Source: Fallopia convolvulus (lineage: Eukaryota; Streptophyta; Magnoliopsida; Caryophyllales; Polygonaceae). Taken from it: a stretch of 64,000 nucleotides of DNA. The position numbers and the translations under genes were made by a program. Shown here one piece after another: positions 11,321 to 25,544 of the stretch; the first letter of the stretch is position 1, and each line of letters starts with the position of its first letter. Below the pieces are notes generated by a model that saw only the letters and a program-made list of their open reading frames with translations, was not told the DNA's origin and searched no databases. The stretch is from NCBI GenBank assembly GCA_964016875.1, contig OZ024723.1, forward strand, positions 11,313,343-11,377,342. Direction: 5' to 3'.

Positions 11321-12274
11321 GAAGAGAGATTCTATGCCTATTGGATGAGTACAGATCATGGGTGGTTGAGGAGTTCGATCTATTAACTTCCTATCTGCCT
11401 CTCGTCCAAGATATCCTAAAACTCTCTCTTCTCTAGTTTCAAAAATCGGAGAAATCCCGGTATTTGACGTGCACCATAGTCAGGGCGTTTTTGCTTTTAA
11501 GGCAGTGGTTATTCCACGACATAGTAATTCGTCTCAAACACATTAAATCAACTGCCTACATTCAGATTCTTGTTCGGCTATAATGATCTTATTCTTACAG
11601 TTTCCAGATCAGAATGTCAACGTTTTGCTCAAATGAAAAGTCGGAGGGGATAGTAGGAAGTGAGAGGCTAATGTGGACAATAAAAACGTTGTTAGAAACA
11701 AACACCCGAAATAGGATATTTCACCCAATTCCCTCTTAAATAAATTGGTTAATAATATAGGTGGTAAACCCGTAAGTTGTACGAGTTTATTTAAATATAA
11801 ATTATTTATTTTAAAAATAAATTAATTTAATTTTTTAAATCTATGTGAATAAAATTTACGCATTATTTTAATATAAGACCCAATATTTTCTTTTTTCCCT
11901 TACTAAAAGAAAATGAATTACTTTAGAGAATTTAAAATTTGTACACATATGTTTAAATTTAAAATCTATACATATAATATCAAACAAAAGTTTAATTCTA
12001 ACTTATATAATTTTTTTCATTATAATATCAGATTTGAATATATAATTAATCAATAAATAAATAACTAATCAAAATAGAATGAGATAAGAATGAATCTAAG
12101 ATTTAGTTATTAGTTTGTAACAAACCTATATAAAAATAAAACAAAATAATTATAAATATCTTTTTTTTAAATTAGTATTAAATTGTTTTTTAGAGTATTG
12201 ATGATGTGGCGCCACATAGGCGAATTAAATATGGAGGCAACCAACATGTGTAAAAAAAAGTGACTTCTTTAGTC
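11321..12274. other. AT-rich intergenic stretch
   Basis: I see no gene, repeat structure or motif worth naming. It becomes very AT-rich from about 11750. Confidence 0.5.

Positions 12275-12332
<58 letters not shown>
12275..12332. repeat. (TA)n(GA)n microsatellite
   Basis: About 13 TA units run straight into about 16 GA units. Element A starts directly after it. The right end of A is also followed by a (TA)n tract, suggesting insertion into a simple repeat. Confidence 0.95.
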
Positions 12333-12334
<2 letters not shown>

Positions 12335-12778
12335 GGTTCCAGTAAGACCATTCTTAGATTGCTACTTAGTGGACAAATATAGAGCGTTAGATTAACTACC
12401 ATCCACGGTCAATATTGTGGGATCTATATATGGTATTATGGGGATTTCCTATTCTATAAATCATGTATGGAGGTATAACTACCATATCTAGCATTTTACG
12501 TGATTTACTCCCATAATTTTTCTTCTGATATCTCTCCATTCCTTGATTATACAACCGGCGACTACACCAATTTTATTGCGTTCTGTAACTAATATTCTAC
12601 GGCGATCTGCACCGACTCCATAAGTACAGATCTGCACCCACGCACTAATCATCATCCTATGCAAAGCAGTTTTCACCAATTTTCAGTCCTTTGTTTGCTA
12701 ATACGTACGATTTTTGAAGCAGTTTTCACCAAATTCAATACCAGATTCCGGTATCAACAATCAACGTAATTCAGTACT

Positions 12779-15700
12779 ATGGGAGAAGGTATGCTTTTCG
12801 TTAATTAACACATATGTATACATGAATCACAAACATACATATGGAAAACGATAATTTTTGTTATCGTGCCATAGAAAAACTATAGGCTTATTCAATATCT
12901 GGTTTATTAATCTCATCTGTGTACATAAAGATATACGCATTGTGTTTTTTTTTTGGATATGATGTAAGCAATTATCAAGGTGATGTCTATAATTACTAAT
13001 ATTAGCATGTACATTAGGTTTTTATTATTTATACAATATAATGATGTAAGTATATTAAGCAAGTATACATTGTTTGAAATGCTATATACAAAAAATATAT
13101 GCAATATATACATCAAAAAATATTATTGATATAGGTGTTGCAATATGTAGCAAACAATGTATACAACATTATATTGCTTTATATACATTATTAATTGTGA
13201 ATGTTTAGCTTATTATAACAATTGAAATTTGGTATGTTATATACCTGTTTTGTACAATTATATACAAATCCGTAATCCAAAATTTAAATGACTGAAATTA
13301 TTTATGGTACGTGCTTAAAAAATTGTATACGACTACTGAACACATGTATATACATTATTTACAATATTGTATTAGTTGTCAATGTATTTAGTAATGGATA
13401 TATACATTATTTACTATCACGTATAAATTAAATATATTTGGATATACATTTTTTTTCCATTCAGAAAATCAACGCAATGAAGATGAGTATTCACACCTAA
13501 ATGAGAATGAAGTTGATATGTCTGATGATGACGTAGACGAAAGCGATGATGTATATAATGAGATCGATGAAGAATTATTATACGGAGCAGATTGTATTCA
13601 GGATCCAAACGATAGGAACAACAAACATTGGATTCCAAGATGTCACAATCATATGAAGCCTATGGTGGGAATGACGTTTAACAACATAGATGAAGTTGAA
13701 ACGTTCTATCGGAATTATGCAAAGACTGTTGGTTTTGATGTGCGGGCAGGCTCGCACCATAAATTCAACATGTCGTACAAAATTAAAGACAAACACTTCT
13801 TTCGCAACCGTGAAGGTTTTAACAAATCAACAAACAATAAAGGTGTTCTTAATGTACCATCCAAGAGGATTAGATATGGTGCCCAATTTGTCATTAAAGC
13901 AGATAAAAATGATAGCTACAAATGCTAAATTTTCGAAGATGGTCACAATCATGAAATGATGCCATATACTGCAAGACATCTGCTAAAAGCAAATAGGAAG
14001 TTAAACATTGGGCATCAAAAGTTTATGCTAACCTGTGCAAAGGCTAATTTGGGACCAGTTAAATCTTACAAACTATTGAAAGAGATGGTTGGTGGTGTAA
14101 TAGTCGGGCTTTGCTTTCTTTTTCTTTAGGTCGGAAAATGACTTTCTTGTTGTACAAGTAATCTCAAAAAAAAAAATATTTATTAATCATAATTCTTTCT
14201 AAAAACCTTTTAATTTCGTTTCTATACTATTAATTAAAATATTTGTCATCTTTTTACCCACACAAGTTCAAGTTATATCTTTTAACGATATCTTGTAAAA
14301 CCTAAGCTAATTAAGTATTTTTTTTATTCTAGTAATTATCCTAGCTACCCGATATTTTCTTTTCCGAGAATCAACCCTATATATATTCTACTCACGTACG
14401 TTGTTGGGGACGAGTTACTTAGGGTTTTTATTAACGCCTCCATCGCATCGAACTCGGTCTCGCACATGAGAGTTCTTCAAGCGATCGTCCTCGGAGTCGC
14501 GCGCCTCGAAGCTGTAGAGTTCACTTGTCTGGCGACTTCGTGCTTCCCTTATTCCGTAACGTGGTATTTTCGTTCCGCTTGTCGTGCCTTTGGAGATCCG
14601 AGTTCGATCGGGCTCACAATAAGCCGCCGTCAGCGTTCCTGCAGTTCGTTTTCTCCGTCGGTGTTCGCTTCCTCCGCTGGTGATTCGGGTAAGAACTAAC
14701 GCCCTGCCTTCCTCTGTTTTAGTCTCATGTCTGGGCAGTAGTTGGGGCGGTGGTTGAAGTCTGCGGTGGGTGTTGTGGCCATTGAATCATGAACTCAGTT
14801 AACACCGTATTCAATTCTAAGAGTTTGATCGGTAGGAGTTTTTAGTGTGGCATCAGGTCAAAGTGATATTAAGTCAGCATGTAGTTTTGTTGATATATAT
14901 ACTCGTAATTTGGTATCCTATTAGTATATAGTTTGTTTTAAAAGAATAAAGAAACCGATCAAATATTAGTAGGTGTTGGTTCAATCGGTTTGTGCAGGTT
15001 GTACAGGTGTTGCTTTTAAGCTTTTGATTAAGGGATTAGTTAATTACTGGTTAACTTAAGTTGCTTTGAGTGGTAGAGCGGAGGTTGGCGCACGTGTCAA
15101 TAGGCTTGGAATACATTGAGGGTTTTCGTTTCTTTTCCTTGGTTGAGTGGTGAGAATTGTTTTAGAATTGAAAAGAGTTTTGTGTTGTGAAGTTTGATAA
15201 AAGTTGGATCCTTTTTAAGCTTAAGAGTTGGGTTTTATATGTATGTTTTCTAACCTATTGTTTGAGTAAATACTAGTTGGATGTTTTAAACGGTTTTCTC
15301 GTCGTGCCCGAGTTGCAAGATCCGAGTGAAATTTGTTGTCTGACTAATCTGAGTAGTACCCGGACAGGGTCTACCACCGAGTAGCGCCCCGACGAAAGTC
15401 GGGGTGTTACAGGTGGATTTTGTAACGTTGGAACAATGCAAGCAGACTTCAAAAAGTTCAAACGTGATATTCTAGCATACATAAATGAAGTTGATGCTCA
15501 AATGGTGATTGACAGATTCAAAAAAGAAGGAATTGTGTAGTTCGTTCGTCTTTGAATATGATGTAAATGAATGTGGACAACTGAGAAGGCTATTTTGGTG
15601 TGATCCGATTGCTCAGAAAAATTATGTTGCGTTCACATTTGATTCAACATACAGGACAAACAAGTGAGTGCTAATATTACGGACCACTAAGTGTTAGTGT

Positions 15701-17433
15701 TATTTTTTGGTACATACTAACTATATGGTACATACAGGTATTGTATGGTATTTGCACCTTTCACAGGGCTTGATAACCATAAAAAAAGTGTCACTTTTGG
15801 ATGTGATTTGCTAATGAAGGAAGATGTGGAATCTTTCAATTGTTTATTTGAAAATTTCAAATTAGCAATGGAAAGGAACCTAGCATTATAGTTACTGACC
15901 AAGATCCTGCAATGAAGGTTTCAATAGAACGGGTATGTTTGTTGTATCTAACGTATATAACTAAATTTTATTTATGTATACATAATATATTCACATATAC
16001 CTGCAATTTCAAACCAAATTTTGTATTGCAAGGTATTCCCAAACACAAGGCATAAATTGTGCATGTGGCACATAATGGAGAAAGTTTCCACCAAGGTTGG
16101 TGCGAAAAAGATTAATTTCGGATGTTTTATATTGAAGATGGGTAGCTTAGTATGGTGTGGCAAGATAAATGAAGCTGAATTTGAAGAAGGATGGGAACAA
16201 TTTGTAGCTGATCATAAACTGTATAAGAAACAGTGGTTTGCAAACATGTATGCCATTAGATCATCTTGGGTGCCAACTTATTTCAGAGATGTCTTGGTAG
16301 GGGGGTCAATCCGTACTACCTCTATATCAGAGTCTCAAAACAGTTTTTTTGGACGGTATTCAAGCGGTAAATACAGCCTTGTTGAGTTGTTGATGCAATT
16401 TGATACTGCAATGGATACCCAATGTTATATCCAATTCCAAAATGATGTTAACTCAATAACGAAGAAACATGAGTTGAAAACGCCATTGGCGATTGAAGTG
16501 CATGCATCTGATGTTTACACACTACGAGTATTTCTTGAATTGCAAGAGGAGATTTATGCATTTTGTTTCGATTGTAGTGTGAAGTCTGAATATGGAGGTA
16601 ATTATTAATATACTTTCAACAATTTTAATTAAATATATTATACGTGATTTTAATGTGTTGAACTTGTTTATACCTCACGCAGGAGATGGAGAAAAATATT
16701 TTATCATAAAGGATAACAATGATGAGTTATTCAACGTGACACACCAAGTATTCAACGATTTCACATCTTGTAGTTGCATGATGTTCAACAGAGTTGGATT
16801 ACCGTGTTGTCACATCTTTACAGCTCTTAAATCTTTGGGAATGGAAATAATTCCGAACAGTTTACTGTTGCCAAGATGGTTGAAAGATGCTGCAAATAAA
16901 TTGAGTGGGTCAGAAATAAATGAAGTGTTACGTCAGAGTGCTGAACAAGACGAGAGAAATGCATTGTTGAGCCAGGTTTGGTCTGAAATGTTGTCATGTG
17001 TTGGGATCGTACAGGATGACAAAGCTCGTTTGCAAGATCTTTTGAGTAAGATCACTGTTATTAAAGCATCTTATAAGATGGAAAACGCAGAGTTGGGAAT
17101 TGATGAAGACAAATCAATCAAATGGTGGAGAATTTTGCAGGTATATATCAGTTATTTGAAGCATATAGTAATTTAAACTATTTGATTCATATACAATTTG
17201 CAATCAAATTGCAGGGGTTGAGCGACCAGAAAAAATTATTGTTAAGCCACCAGCCAAGGCAAAGAATAAGGGCAGTGGTACCCCTGGTAAAAGAATGAGA
17301 AGTGGGAAAGAAAAGTCGATAGAAGCACAAGAAAAGAAAGAAAAACGAAAGTGAAAAACTTGTGGGGAACAAGGGGCATGATAGTCGTAATTGTCCGCTT
17401 AACAAGGCAAAAAGTAGCTTCGATTCAGAGTAA
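12779..17433 (+). pseudogene. FAR1/FRS-type MULE transposase of element A
   Basis: Exons: 12779-12788 (ATG GGA GAA G), 13465-15663 interrupted by the solo LTR, 15738-15932, 16033-16597, 16683-17140 and 17215-17433. The acidic N-terminus is followed by a FAR1 DNA-binding region (GMTFNNIDEVETFYRNYA). The DDE block starts TFDSTYRTNK. The second Asp is in IVTDQDPAM, after a frameshift near 15890. The Glu is in TSISESQNSFF, and the SWIM finger is CSCMMFNRVGLPCCH near 16760-16815. A C-terminal zinc knuckle (CGEQG-HDSRNCP) is broken by one extra G near 17370. Other lesions are a TAA at 13926, the LTR insertion and a frameshift near 15537. The catalytic residues are still legible but the gene is dead. 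Confidence 0.88.
14096..15411. mobile_element. Solo LTR inside the A transposase
   Basis: It starts TGTAATAGTCGGG and ends CGGGGTGTTACA, with 5-bp terminal inverted repeats TGTAA/TTACA. The 5-bp target duplication GGTGG is perfect at 14091-14095 and 15412-15416. Removing 1316 bp plus one GGTGG restores the transposase frame (EMVGG then FCNVG). There is no coding region or primer site, so it is a solo LTR. Confidence 0.92.
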
Positions 17434-18245
17434 TTTCAATTGTAATGTGATAGATTTATTCCGTGTTATGTGTTTTGGATGTTTTTGATTTGAAACTTAT
17501 GCGCCATTTGTTTTCCATTCATGTATTAATTAATCAGGTACACAATTTCATTATATGTATACATTATCATAACACATCATATACACGAGTTGATTTGTTT
17601 AAAATTTTAAAAGCCCGTATCCTTTAATATGGATTGTTGTTTGTATGATAAGGATAATACGTATTTGGAGTTTTCCTTGGTGTTAACTAAACATATACAC
17701 TTATATGCTTTTGTGTATACATGATTATAATACATCATATACAAACCTTTAAGGTAGTATATTATCAAATTTAAGGTGTTATATTAAAAACTGGTATTTG
17801 GAGTTTTCCTTGGTGTTAACTAAACATATAAACTTATATGTGTTGTGTATATATAATTATAATGCACCATTTACAAACCTTTAATGTGTTATATTAACAA
17901 CTTTTTACAACGTATATCAAATAACAATATACACTAATATGCTCCATGTATAGTTTGTCATAGCATATCATATACAATTTTGTAACGGTTTTTAAAGATA
18001 TTAAAAAGTGTATACACTAATCATAATTGTTTTATAAATGATTATGTTATACAAACGAATACTTGATTATGTTATACAATTAATTTGTTCGATAACAAAT
18101 TGTATAAGCAAATGAAGCGTATGTAAACATCACACAATTCATCACAATTCAAATCAAACTTATCTTAGTGAAAATTGTCATTGATATATATAATGGATCT
18201 AATGTTGGAATCATAATGTCTAACCATATAACTACAATCTAAAAC
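17434..18245. other. Spacer between the two convergent genes of element A
   Basis: AT-rich and non-coding, with many TATACA/TGTATA motifs such as TGTATACATTA near 17557. A phrase around GGAGTTTTCCTTGGTGTTAA is directly repeated near 17660 and 17800. Confidence 0.7.
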
Positions 18246-20604
18246 CAAAAATTTCTACTTCTATTTTTTTGTGCCTTCTTGATGGCTGCCTTCTCAGCTA
18301 CATATGTCCGAACGAGCTTCTTAACACGTTGTCATTCCATGTTCAATTCATCTGAAAGAATCGAATGTGCATATTTGGTTCGTAATGAAAGCATGTTTTT
18401 CCTAGAACCTTGCTTGAAACCACAATCTCATTGCTTCACCGACTGTCCCATATAGGTTTCCAAATGGCGCATCGAATATACACCACAATCTTCCTTGTTT
18501 TTGTTATCTCTCCACCTCATTTGAAGAACAAGCGACCTCTTACCATTAAATATTGTAGACCCTACTTGTGGACACATCTCATTCATATATTGTGCAAACA
18601 TTCGTGTCTGTAATATGTGAATGGAAATATGTTTAATTCATAAAACATATTAGTTCATCCACAATAAATTGGGTATTCGACGTATAAAAAAATGATAAAT
18701 ATAATATAGAAATAACAATAGTAGCAAAAATCATTTTCCTTACCAATAAGGTCAATATGGAGCCATATTTTGCGTCTGGATTTTTGTCTACGGTTGTAGA
18801 GTTATCTATAATGTCAATGGTAGATGCCAAGAAATTGTAACAAACCGGGTAGTAATGGGCGTGCGCCAGTATAGGGAAGAAAACCTAATGATACACCCAA
18901 ATAACCAATGTAAATAATATGTATATTATGATTAAAAAATATAAAACTCTATTGGAATAACATATACGAGATCTGCATCGGCGCAAGTAATGTTAGTATG
19001 ACTTGATGAAATAATGTGGTTCAGTCCTTACTTGAAATCAGCATACCCAGACATAGTTCTTTCCTTCTCCATCTACTACCGGCGATAACTGAAATTGTGA
19101 ATTGTTGCGTAACAACAATATTAAAATAATATTATGTGTGTGAATATATATACATACAGTGATATGTGTATATACTTTATTCAATTGTATATACGCTATG
19201 TAATGTATTAACATACACAACAGTGTAAAATATAAGCAATAGTATTGACTGTAGTTACAAGAGATGCAAATAGCCTCTTTGGTGACGATGACGATCGTAG
19301 ATTTTCACCTTTGTTCAATATTGTACACCATAAATCGACAATTGAAATCATGACATGTGTGTTTACTTGAACTAGTGATTTGATTTCTTCTCCACTTATG
19401 GGTATTCCATCGTTAAAGAAGAGACATCCCTGTAAGATTGTCAAAATGTATTAATGTCATACGTAAATTTTCTTAATCAAATTAATGAACAATTGATTAG
19501 CTCTTACTTATCGTCACACTTTGAGACAATGTAACCCATAAGATTGAGATGCTCCGCAGTGTACTTTGCAAATGGATCTACAAAACGGTCAAAGTACGGG
19601 CTTCTACCAATTTCTGAAAGTTTGGAGACACGCTTTCTTTCTTGGGGTTTGACTTGGATTGGAGTCTGAAAAGCGTCATCTCCATGGTTTAATAAACTAT
19701 CCTGTTAACCATAAATTGCATTTTATTTTGTTTCATAAGATACATATTGAAGCAACCTAATAATAAGAAATTCATATTGAATTTAAACAAAAAAAGCATA
19801 GTAATTATATATATTACATAACTAAATTTTCATAAAATACTATAAAAGGTTGATATTACAACTATTCCGGCCCCAATATTATAACATACAAAATTTTCAC
19901 ATAAGTGTTAGTTGGGGTAATATTACATATTGAAAGCACTATCTTCAATAATCTAGATGGATAATTAAGATCGATTACAAAATAGACAATCATGTCTTAA
20001 GTCTTTCACTCCTCCTCAAGCTTACCCGTTTTGTTCCACGTCCAGTGTCAGGTTTTGCACGTTTACCACGATTAGCTACGGGCTGCAGTACATTGGAATC
20101 TGCATTCATCTTCTCCTCCACCTTAAGAGCAACAAGAACTTTGTTAACTGAAGCCCATATATTAAAATCCTCCTCCTTTCCATAAATACATAGGTTAAAA
20201 TAATCTTATCGAATGATGCTAATACAATATACTCACAACTAAACATAGATTAAAATACTAAATTGTTGTGCACATACCTGTGCTTCGGTTGGTCCAGAGT
20301 TATGTCCAGATTTCAACTCACTCTCTTGCACAACAACATCGCGGTTCATAGCAACCTAATTTTATGAAAACATTAATTCAATGATCATGTGTATACATAT
20401 TTGTAAAACATTATCTATATTATATGTATGTGATGCTTAATCATGTATACATTAGTGTAATATCTAGTATATGATAAGCTTACTCAATTCTTGATTCATG
20501 TATATAATAATGGAGAAAAGGTATATATGCATATAAATTATGTATACATTACTGTAAATGGTATAATACAATGTAAGTAAAATAGATATACACTGAATCG
20601 TACC

Positions 20605-21520
20605 TCCTGATCTTTTCCAGTATTCTTACTTTCAATCACCTTATCACTGTCCTTGGATTGGTTATCAACCTACACAAATAACCAAACGTCTAATTAATAT
20701 GTATCGATCTAGAAAAACTGACTGAAAAATGTGTGTATATGTGATGCTTTATCATGTATACATTATCCTTATAATTTGTATATGACATTACTAATGGAAA
20801 CTTAGCTCGTGTATACACTAATGTATATGACATTACAAATTGTACGTGGTATGAAACAATAGATATTACACTAATGTATACATGATACTTAATCATGTAT
20901 ACCTTAATGTAATATCTATCATGGATTCATGTATATAATAATTGAACAATGTATATACATATTACACTACTGTATACATGATGCTTAATCATGTATACCT
21001 CAATGTACTATCTAGTATATGTTTTTCTTATTCAATCATTTATTCATTATATAATAATTGAACAATGTATATATGCATATAAATTATGTATATATATGAT
21101 AAACCATACCTCTTTCTTTCTTCCATGATGCTCACTTTAAAGGACATTATCAATGTCCGTTGTTTGGTTATCAACCTACACACATAACCAAACGTCTAAT
21201 TAACATGTATGGATGTATAATAAATGATTGAAATTGAATGTATATATGATGCTTTATACTGTATACATTAGGATTATAATTTGTATATGTTAAAATATAT
21301 ACACTTAGTCTGTGTATACAATACTCTAACCAAAGTATGTAAGTATATAAAGTAAGTATATGTCATTGTAAGTGGTATAAAAAATAGTCATATCATTATT
21401 ATAAGATGAGTCATACCTCCTGTTCCTTTCCAGCATGCTCTTTTTCAATGATAACATCACTGACCTTGTTTTGATGATCGACCTACAAAAATAACCAACC
21501 ATATAGTTAACATGTATGTA
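20605..21520 (-). repeat. Tandemly duplicated exon-plus-intron units in the Ulp1 gene of A
   Basis: Three small exons (20672-20605, 21177-21111, 21483-21418) are clearly copies of one another. They read VDNQSKDSDKVIES, VDNQTTDIDNVL and VDHQNKVSDVIIEK, each ending KDQE, RKKE or KEQE before a GTA donor. The flanking introns share ATAACCAAACGTCTAATTAA and the following GATGCTTTAT-TGTATACATTA phrase. More distant relatives may be the exons at 20357-20283 and 25676-25612. Confidence 0.75.
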
Positions 21521-21524
21521 AAAA

Positions 21525-24500
21525 GTTAAAGGACTTCATACAGACCTTGTTTCGGGTACTCTGGTGGATTATGTGTCCTTTGGAAAGGCTCATCGCTTAC
21601 AAATGAAACCATCAAAACCATTCATAAAGATAAACGCTTTATTAGCTTCCACTATGTTGACCTCGAGAATAATAGAGAAATGATCCTAATATTTGCTTAC
21701 GCTCCCCCGAAGGCGCAAGAAAAAGACCAGTTCTGGATGAAGTTAAAGGACTTCATACATCACTGCAACCTTCCCTGCTTACTCATGGGGGATTTAAACG
21801 AAATCCAACACCCAGACGAAAAACAGGGAGGTGCCAATCCCACCCAAGCCAGATTTGAACGACTCACAAAATTTAAAGACGATTGTGACATGTGTGACAT
21901 CCCGTCCTTTGGAAATAAATTTACATGGAGAAAATCAAAGAAATTGGAAAATACCACCTTTGAAAAAATAGACCGCACCCTTGTCCATAACCAAATTATC
22001 CAATGGTACCCGTCCATTGCAACAAAAAATCATGTGTTCTCATCTTCAGACCATTGTCCTATATCATGTGAAATACCCACTGGCACACAGTTCAAAGCAC
22101 AACCTTTCAAGTTCGAGATGATGTGGACTTCTAGAAAGGACTTCCAAAACGTGGTAAAACAAGCGTGGCGGTTCAACGCTGGTGGCTCCCATATGTACAA
22201 CCTTACCAAAAAAACTCAAATGCTCAAAACGAAAGCGGAGGCATGGAACAAACATACCTTTGGAAACATATTTGAACAAATAAAGAAAATTGATGAAGAG
22301 ATCATCAATTTGCAAAAAGATATCATCGAACACTCAAATCTGCATTTAATCCAAAGACAAGAAAGAGTATCAAGGAAAAGGGAATGCCTATTGAATTTCC
22401 ACAATTCCTATTGGAAACAAAGGGCAAAGAACACACACATAAAACTAAATGACAAAAATACCAAATATTTCCACCGCATTGCCTCCGGCAGGAGAAATAG
22501 AACAAACATAAAAGAAATCCGTACAGCGGAGGGCACACAAATCACTGGTGTTGACAACATCCGGAACGAAATCAAACGTGATTTCCTAAACCGATTTCGG
22601 GTTCTAGAAATAAACCACGATAAACTACAAAACATGACAAAAACTGTCCAAAAAGAGATAACTGATGCAGATAACTTAGAGCTCATCAAACCAGTTTCTA
22701 ACACAGAAGTCAAAAACGCCTTGCTCGATATTGGGGACGACAAATCCCCCGACCCGGATGGAATGCCGGCTAGTTTCTACAAAAAATACTGGCATATTGT
22801 TGGCCCGGATGTAACTAAAGTTGTTAAAAGTTTTTTTCACACTGGTAAAATTCTAAAACAATTAAACCACACCTTCATCACTCTACTGCCAAAGTGTGAA
22901 AATCCCAACTCTACCAATCATTACAGACCAATTAGCTTATGTAACACCATATATAAAATTATATCAAAAATATTGACAAATCGTCTAAAAAACGTTTTAG
23001 AGAAACTAATCCACCCAATGCAAGGTGCGTTCATTCAAAACCGAAGTATCCATGACAATACCTTAATCGCACATGAGATTTTCCACTCCTTCCGCAACAA
23101 ACAAGGGCGGGAGGGGTGGATCGCAGTCAAACTAGATATGGAAAAAGCCTATGACCGCATAAGCTGGGAATTCCTACCTGCAGTTCTACAAAAATTCGGT
23201 TTCCACGAGAAATTTCTGGGGTGGATCCGTGAATGCGTCGAAACAGTATCTTTCTCAGTCCTCGTGAACAACGGGCCAACAGAACAATTCTTTCCCCAAC
23301 GGGGACTTAGACAGGGAGACCCCCTTTCACCCTACCTGTTCATCGTTGCTGCTGAGATTCTGGCTAGACAGATCCATCTGGCAAGTACCAACCCAAAGAG
23401 CGGAATCGGGATCCAAATCTCAAGAAATGGAACAACAATACCATTCTTAGCCTTTGCAGATGACATTATCATCTTTGCTAAAGCTAATTGCCAGTCATGC
23501 AAAAACATGAAAGAAATCATTGATGACTACTGCCAGATATCCGGCCAGAAAGTCAATTTTCATAAATCTGCGTTCCAAGTCACAAAAAATACTAACAGCA
23601 ACACAAAAGAACAAATAAAACAACTACTCCAGATAAAAAACACAGTATCTCTAGACAAATATCTAGGTTGCCCGATAATCAATGGGAAAGTAACACAAAA
23701 CACATTTAAACCCCTGATAATGAAAACCAAAGCTCAATTATCAAAATGGAAAGCGAACACTCTATCACAGGAAGGACGAAAAATCCTAATCAAAGCGAAC
23801 CTTTCTGCACAACCAAACTATATAATGCAATCCTTCATGCTACCCCAGACAACTCTAAAAGAATTGGACCAAATCAACAAAAATTTCTTTTGGAACAAGG
23901 AAAACAATTACAAGCCTCTAATTAGCTGGAATTCCATTTGTCGCCCCCCTGCGCATGGGGGTGTTGGAATTGCTAAGGCAGAGGACATGAACCGAGCACT
24001 CCAGATGAGATTACTATGGAAAATCTTAGCAGAACCTAATAACCTCTAGGTCAAAATAGTTACAGAGAAATACCTCAAAACGGATAACATACTAAATTAT
24101 AAGAAAAAACGTAATACATCGTGGCAATGGTCCAAGCTTATGGGTCTTATAGATCTTTTTCTATCTGGACTCATTTGGCAAGTAGGGGACGGGAAAACCA
24201 TTCGTTTCTGGAAAGATAACTGGATCGGGTATGGCCCTATCCAACCAAAAACTGGAACTGAGACCCACATTAACTGGGAGGAACGAGTCGAATCGTACTT
24301 ACGAGAGGACAACTCGTGGAACATAGAAAAATTAAGTAAGGTTGTTAATCCCGATGACCTAGATAATATAGCCAAAATAATTAACCCAATTAACAAAATC
24401 CAAGATAGGCTTTACTGGCAACCAAGCAAAAACGGTTGGTATTCCACCCACTCCACTATGCAGTGGATAAACCTTGCTAAAAATGAACCGAAAATCAATC

Positions 24501-25544
24501 TAGAATGGATTAACAAACTCAATGTCCCACCTAAAATGCACAATTTCCTTTGGAAGGTGGCAAGAAATGGCCTACCAACCAAATCGAGACTTGCTGAAAA
24601 CACATCCCGGTACCACAAGGTTGTACTGCATGTAATAACCAGTGCGAAGACACAAATCATATTCTGATTTCATGCCTCATGACAAAGGAAACCCTTAACA
24701 CCATAAGACCCAAATTACAGAGGACGATCGACCTTATCTCCTCCGATGGAAAAAAACCACACGAGGTCCTGGAGGAAATCAGGGCAAAAATAAATAAAGA
24801 GGAAATGGAAATCCTAACCAGCACCTGGTGGTGTATTTGGTACTCCAGGAATAAGAGGGTGTTTGATAACAACACCGGAACAAACCTAGACGATGCAAGC
24901 AAACTTAGTCAATTTACCCAAAAACAAATCAGAGAATGGAAACTAGCTAGGGCACCAGACTCCACTGACCCACAACCTAACAAGGGTCATGTAAGAATTG
25001 AAAGGAAAAATACTAAGTGGGTAAAACCCAAGAACGGCTATATTAAACTTAACTTTGATGGTGCTGTGTGTGCAGATGGCGTGGCTACTTTTGGATTCAT
25101 ACTTAGGGACTCCAACGGCTCTCCCATCTCGTTCGACGGAGGACTGATCGGTTGACAGTCTGTTCTGATCTCCGAGACCATCGCCTTACGCCAGGGACTT
25201 CTCGAGGCCATTCATCATGGCATTCCCCGGATCCAGATTGAAGGCGATAACTTGCAGCTAGTCAAGGCCGTTCTTGGCGACTGGCGCTGCCCGTGGGAGA
25301 TTGAAGTGTTGCATGCGGACATCCACTGTTTGTTGGCTCAGTTCCAGGATTGGAGTATTACTCATGTCTACCGTGAGTGTAATTCTGTAGCTGACTTCAT
25401 CGCTGGCTCCTTCCGACGTGTATCTTCCGTTCCACTTGCAAATGACTTGGGTTTCTGTACCCTCATCCGTCAGGATGCTCTAGGGCAGTCACTAGTTTGT
25501 TAGTGACCTCCCTAATTCCTTTCCTAATCAAAAAAAAAAAAAAA
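21525..25544 (+). mobile_element. L1-type LINE, 5' truncated, inserted in element A
   Basis: It ends in a run of about 14 A. The target duplication CATGTATGTAAAA is present before it (21511-21523, within an A-rich context) and after the A run (25545-25557). The 5' end lies inside the endonuclease part of ORF2. The first bases repeat an internal segment of the same LINE. Confidence 0.92.
21680..25503 (+). pseudogene. LINE ORF2: endonuclease, reverse transcriptase, RNase H
   Basis: The frame opens within an AP-endonuclease domain (LLMGDLNEIQHP, then SSSDHCPISCEIP). Reverse transcriptase blocks follow in order: YRPISLCNTIYKIISK, VKLDMEKAYDRISWEF, RGLRQGDPLSPYLF and the FADD active site in FLAFADDIIIFAK (about 23445-23480). 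A zinc-binding RT-associated region (MHNFLWKVARNGLPT) and a plant-type RNase H domain (LNFDGAVCADG, then ECNSVADFIAG) complete it. Damage is light: a TAG at 24047, a frame change near 24665 within the Cys/His region, and a TGA at 25153. The insertion is therefore fairly recent compared with its host element. Confidence 0.92.

Noticed and set aside
12413..12790. Separate gene around 12488-12679 (-)
   Set aside because: It lies in the 5' leader of the A transposase and shows no recognisable protein.
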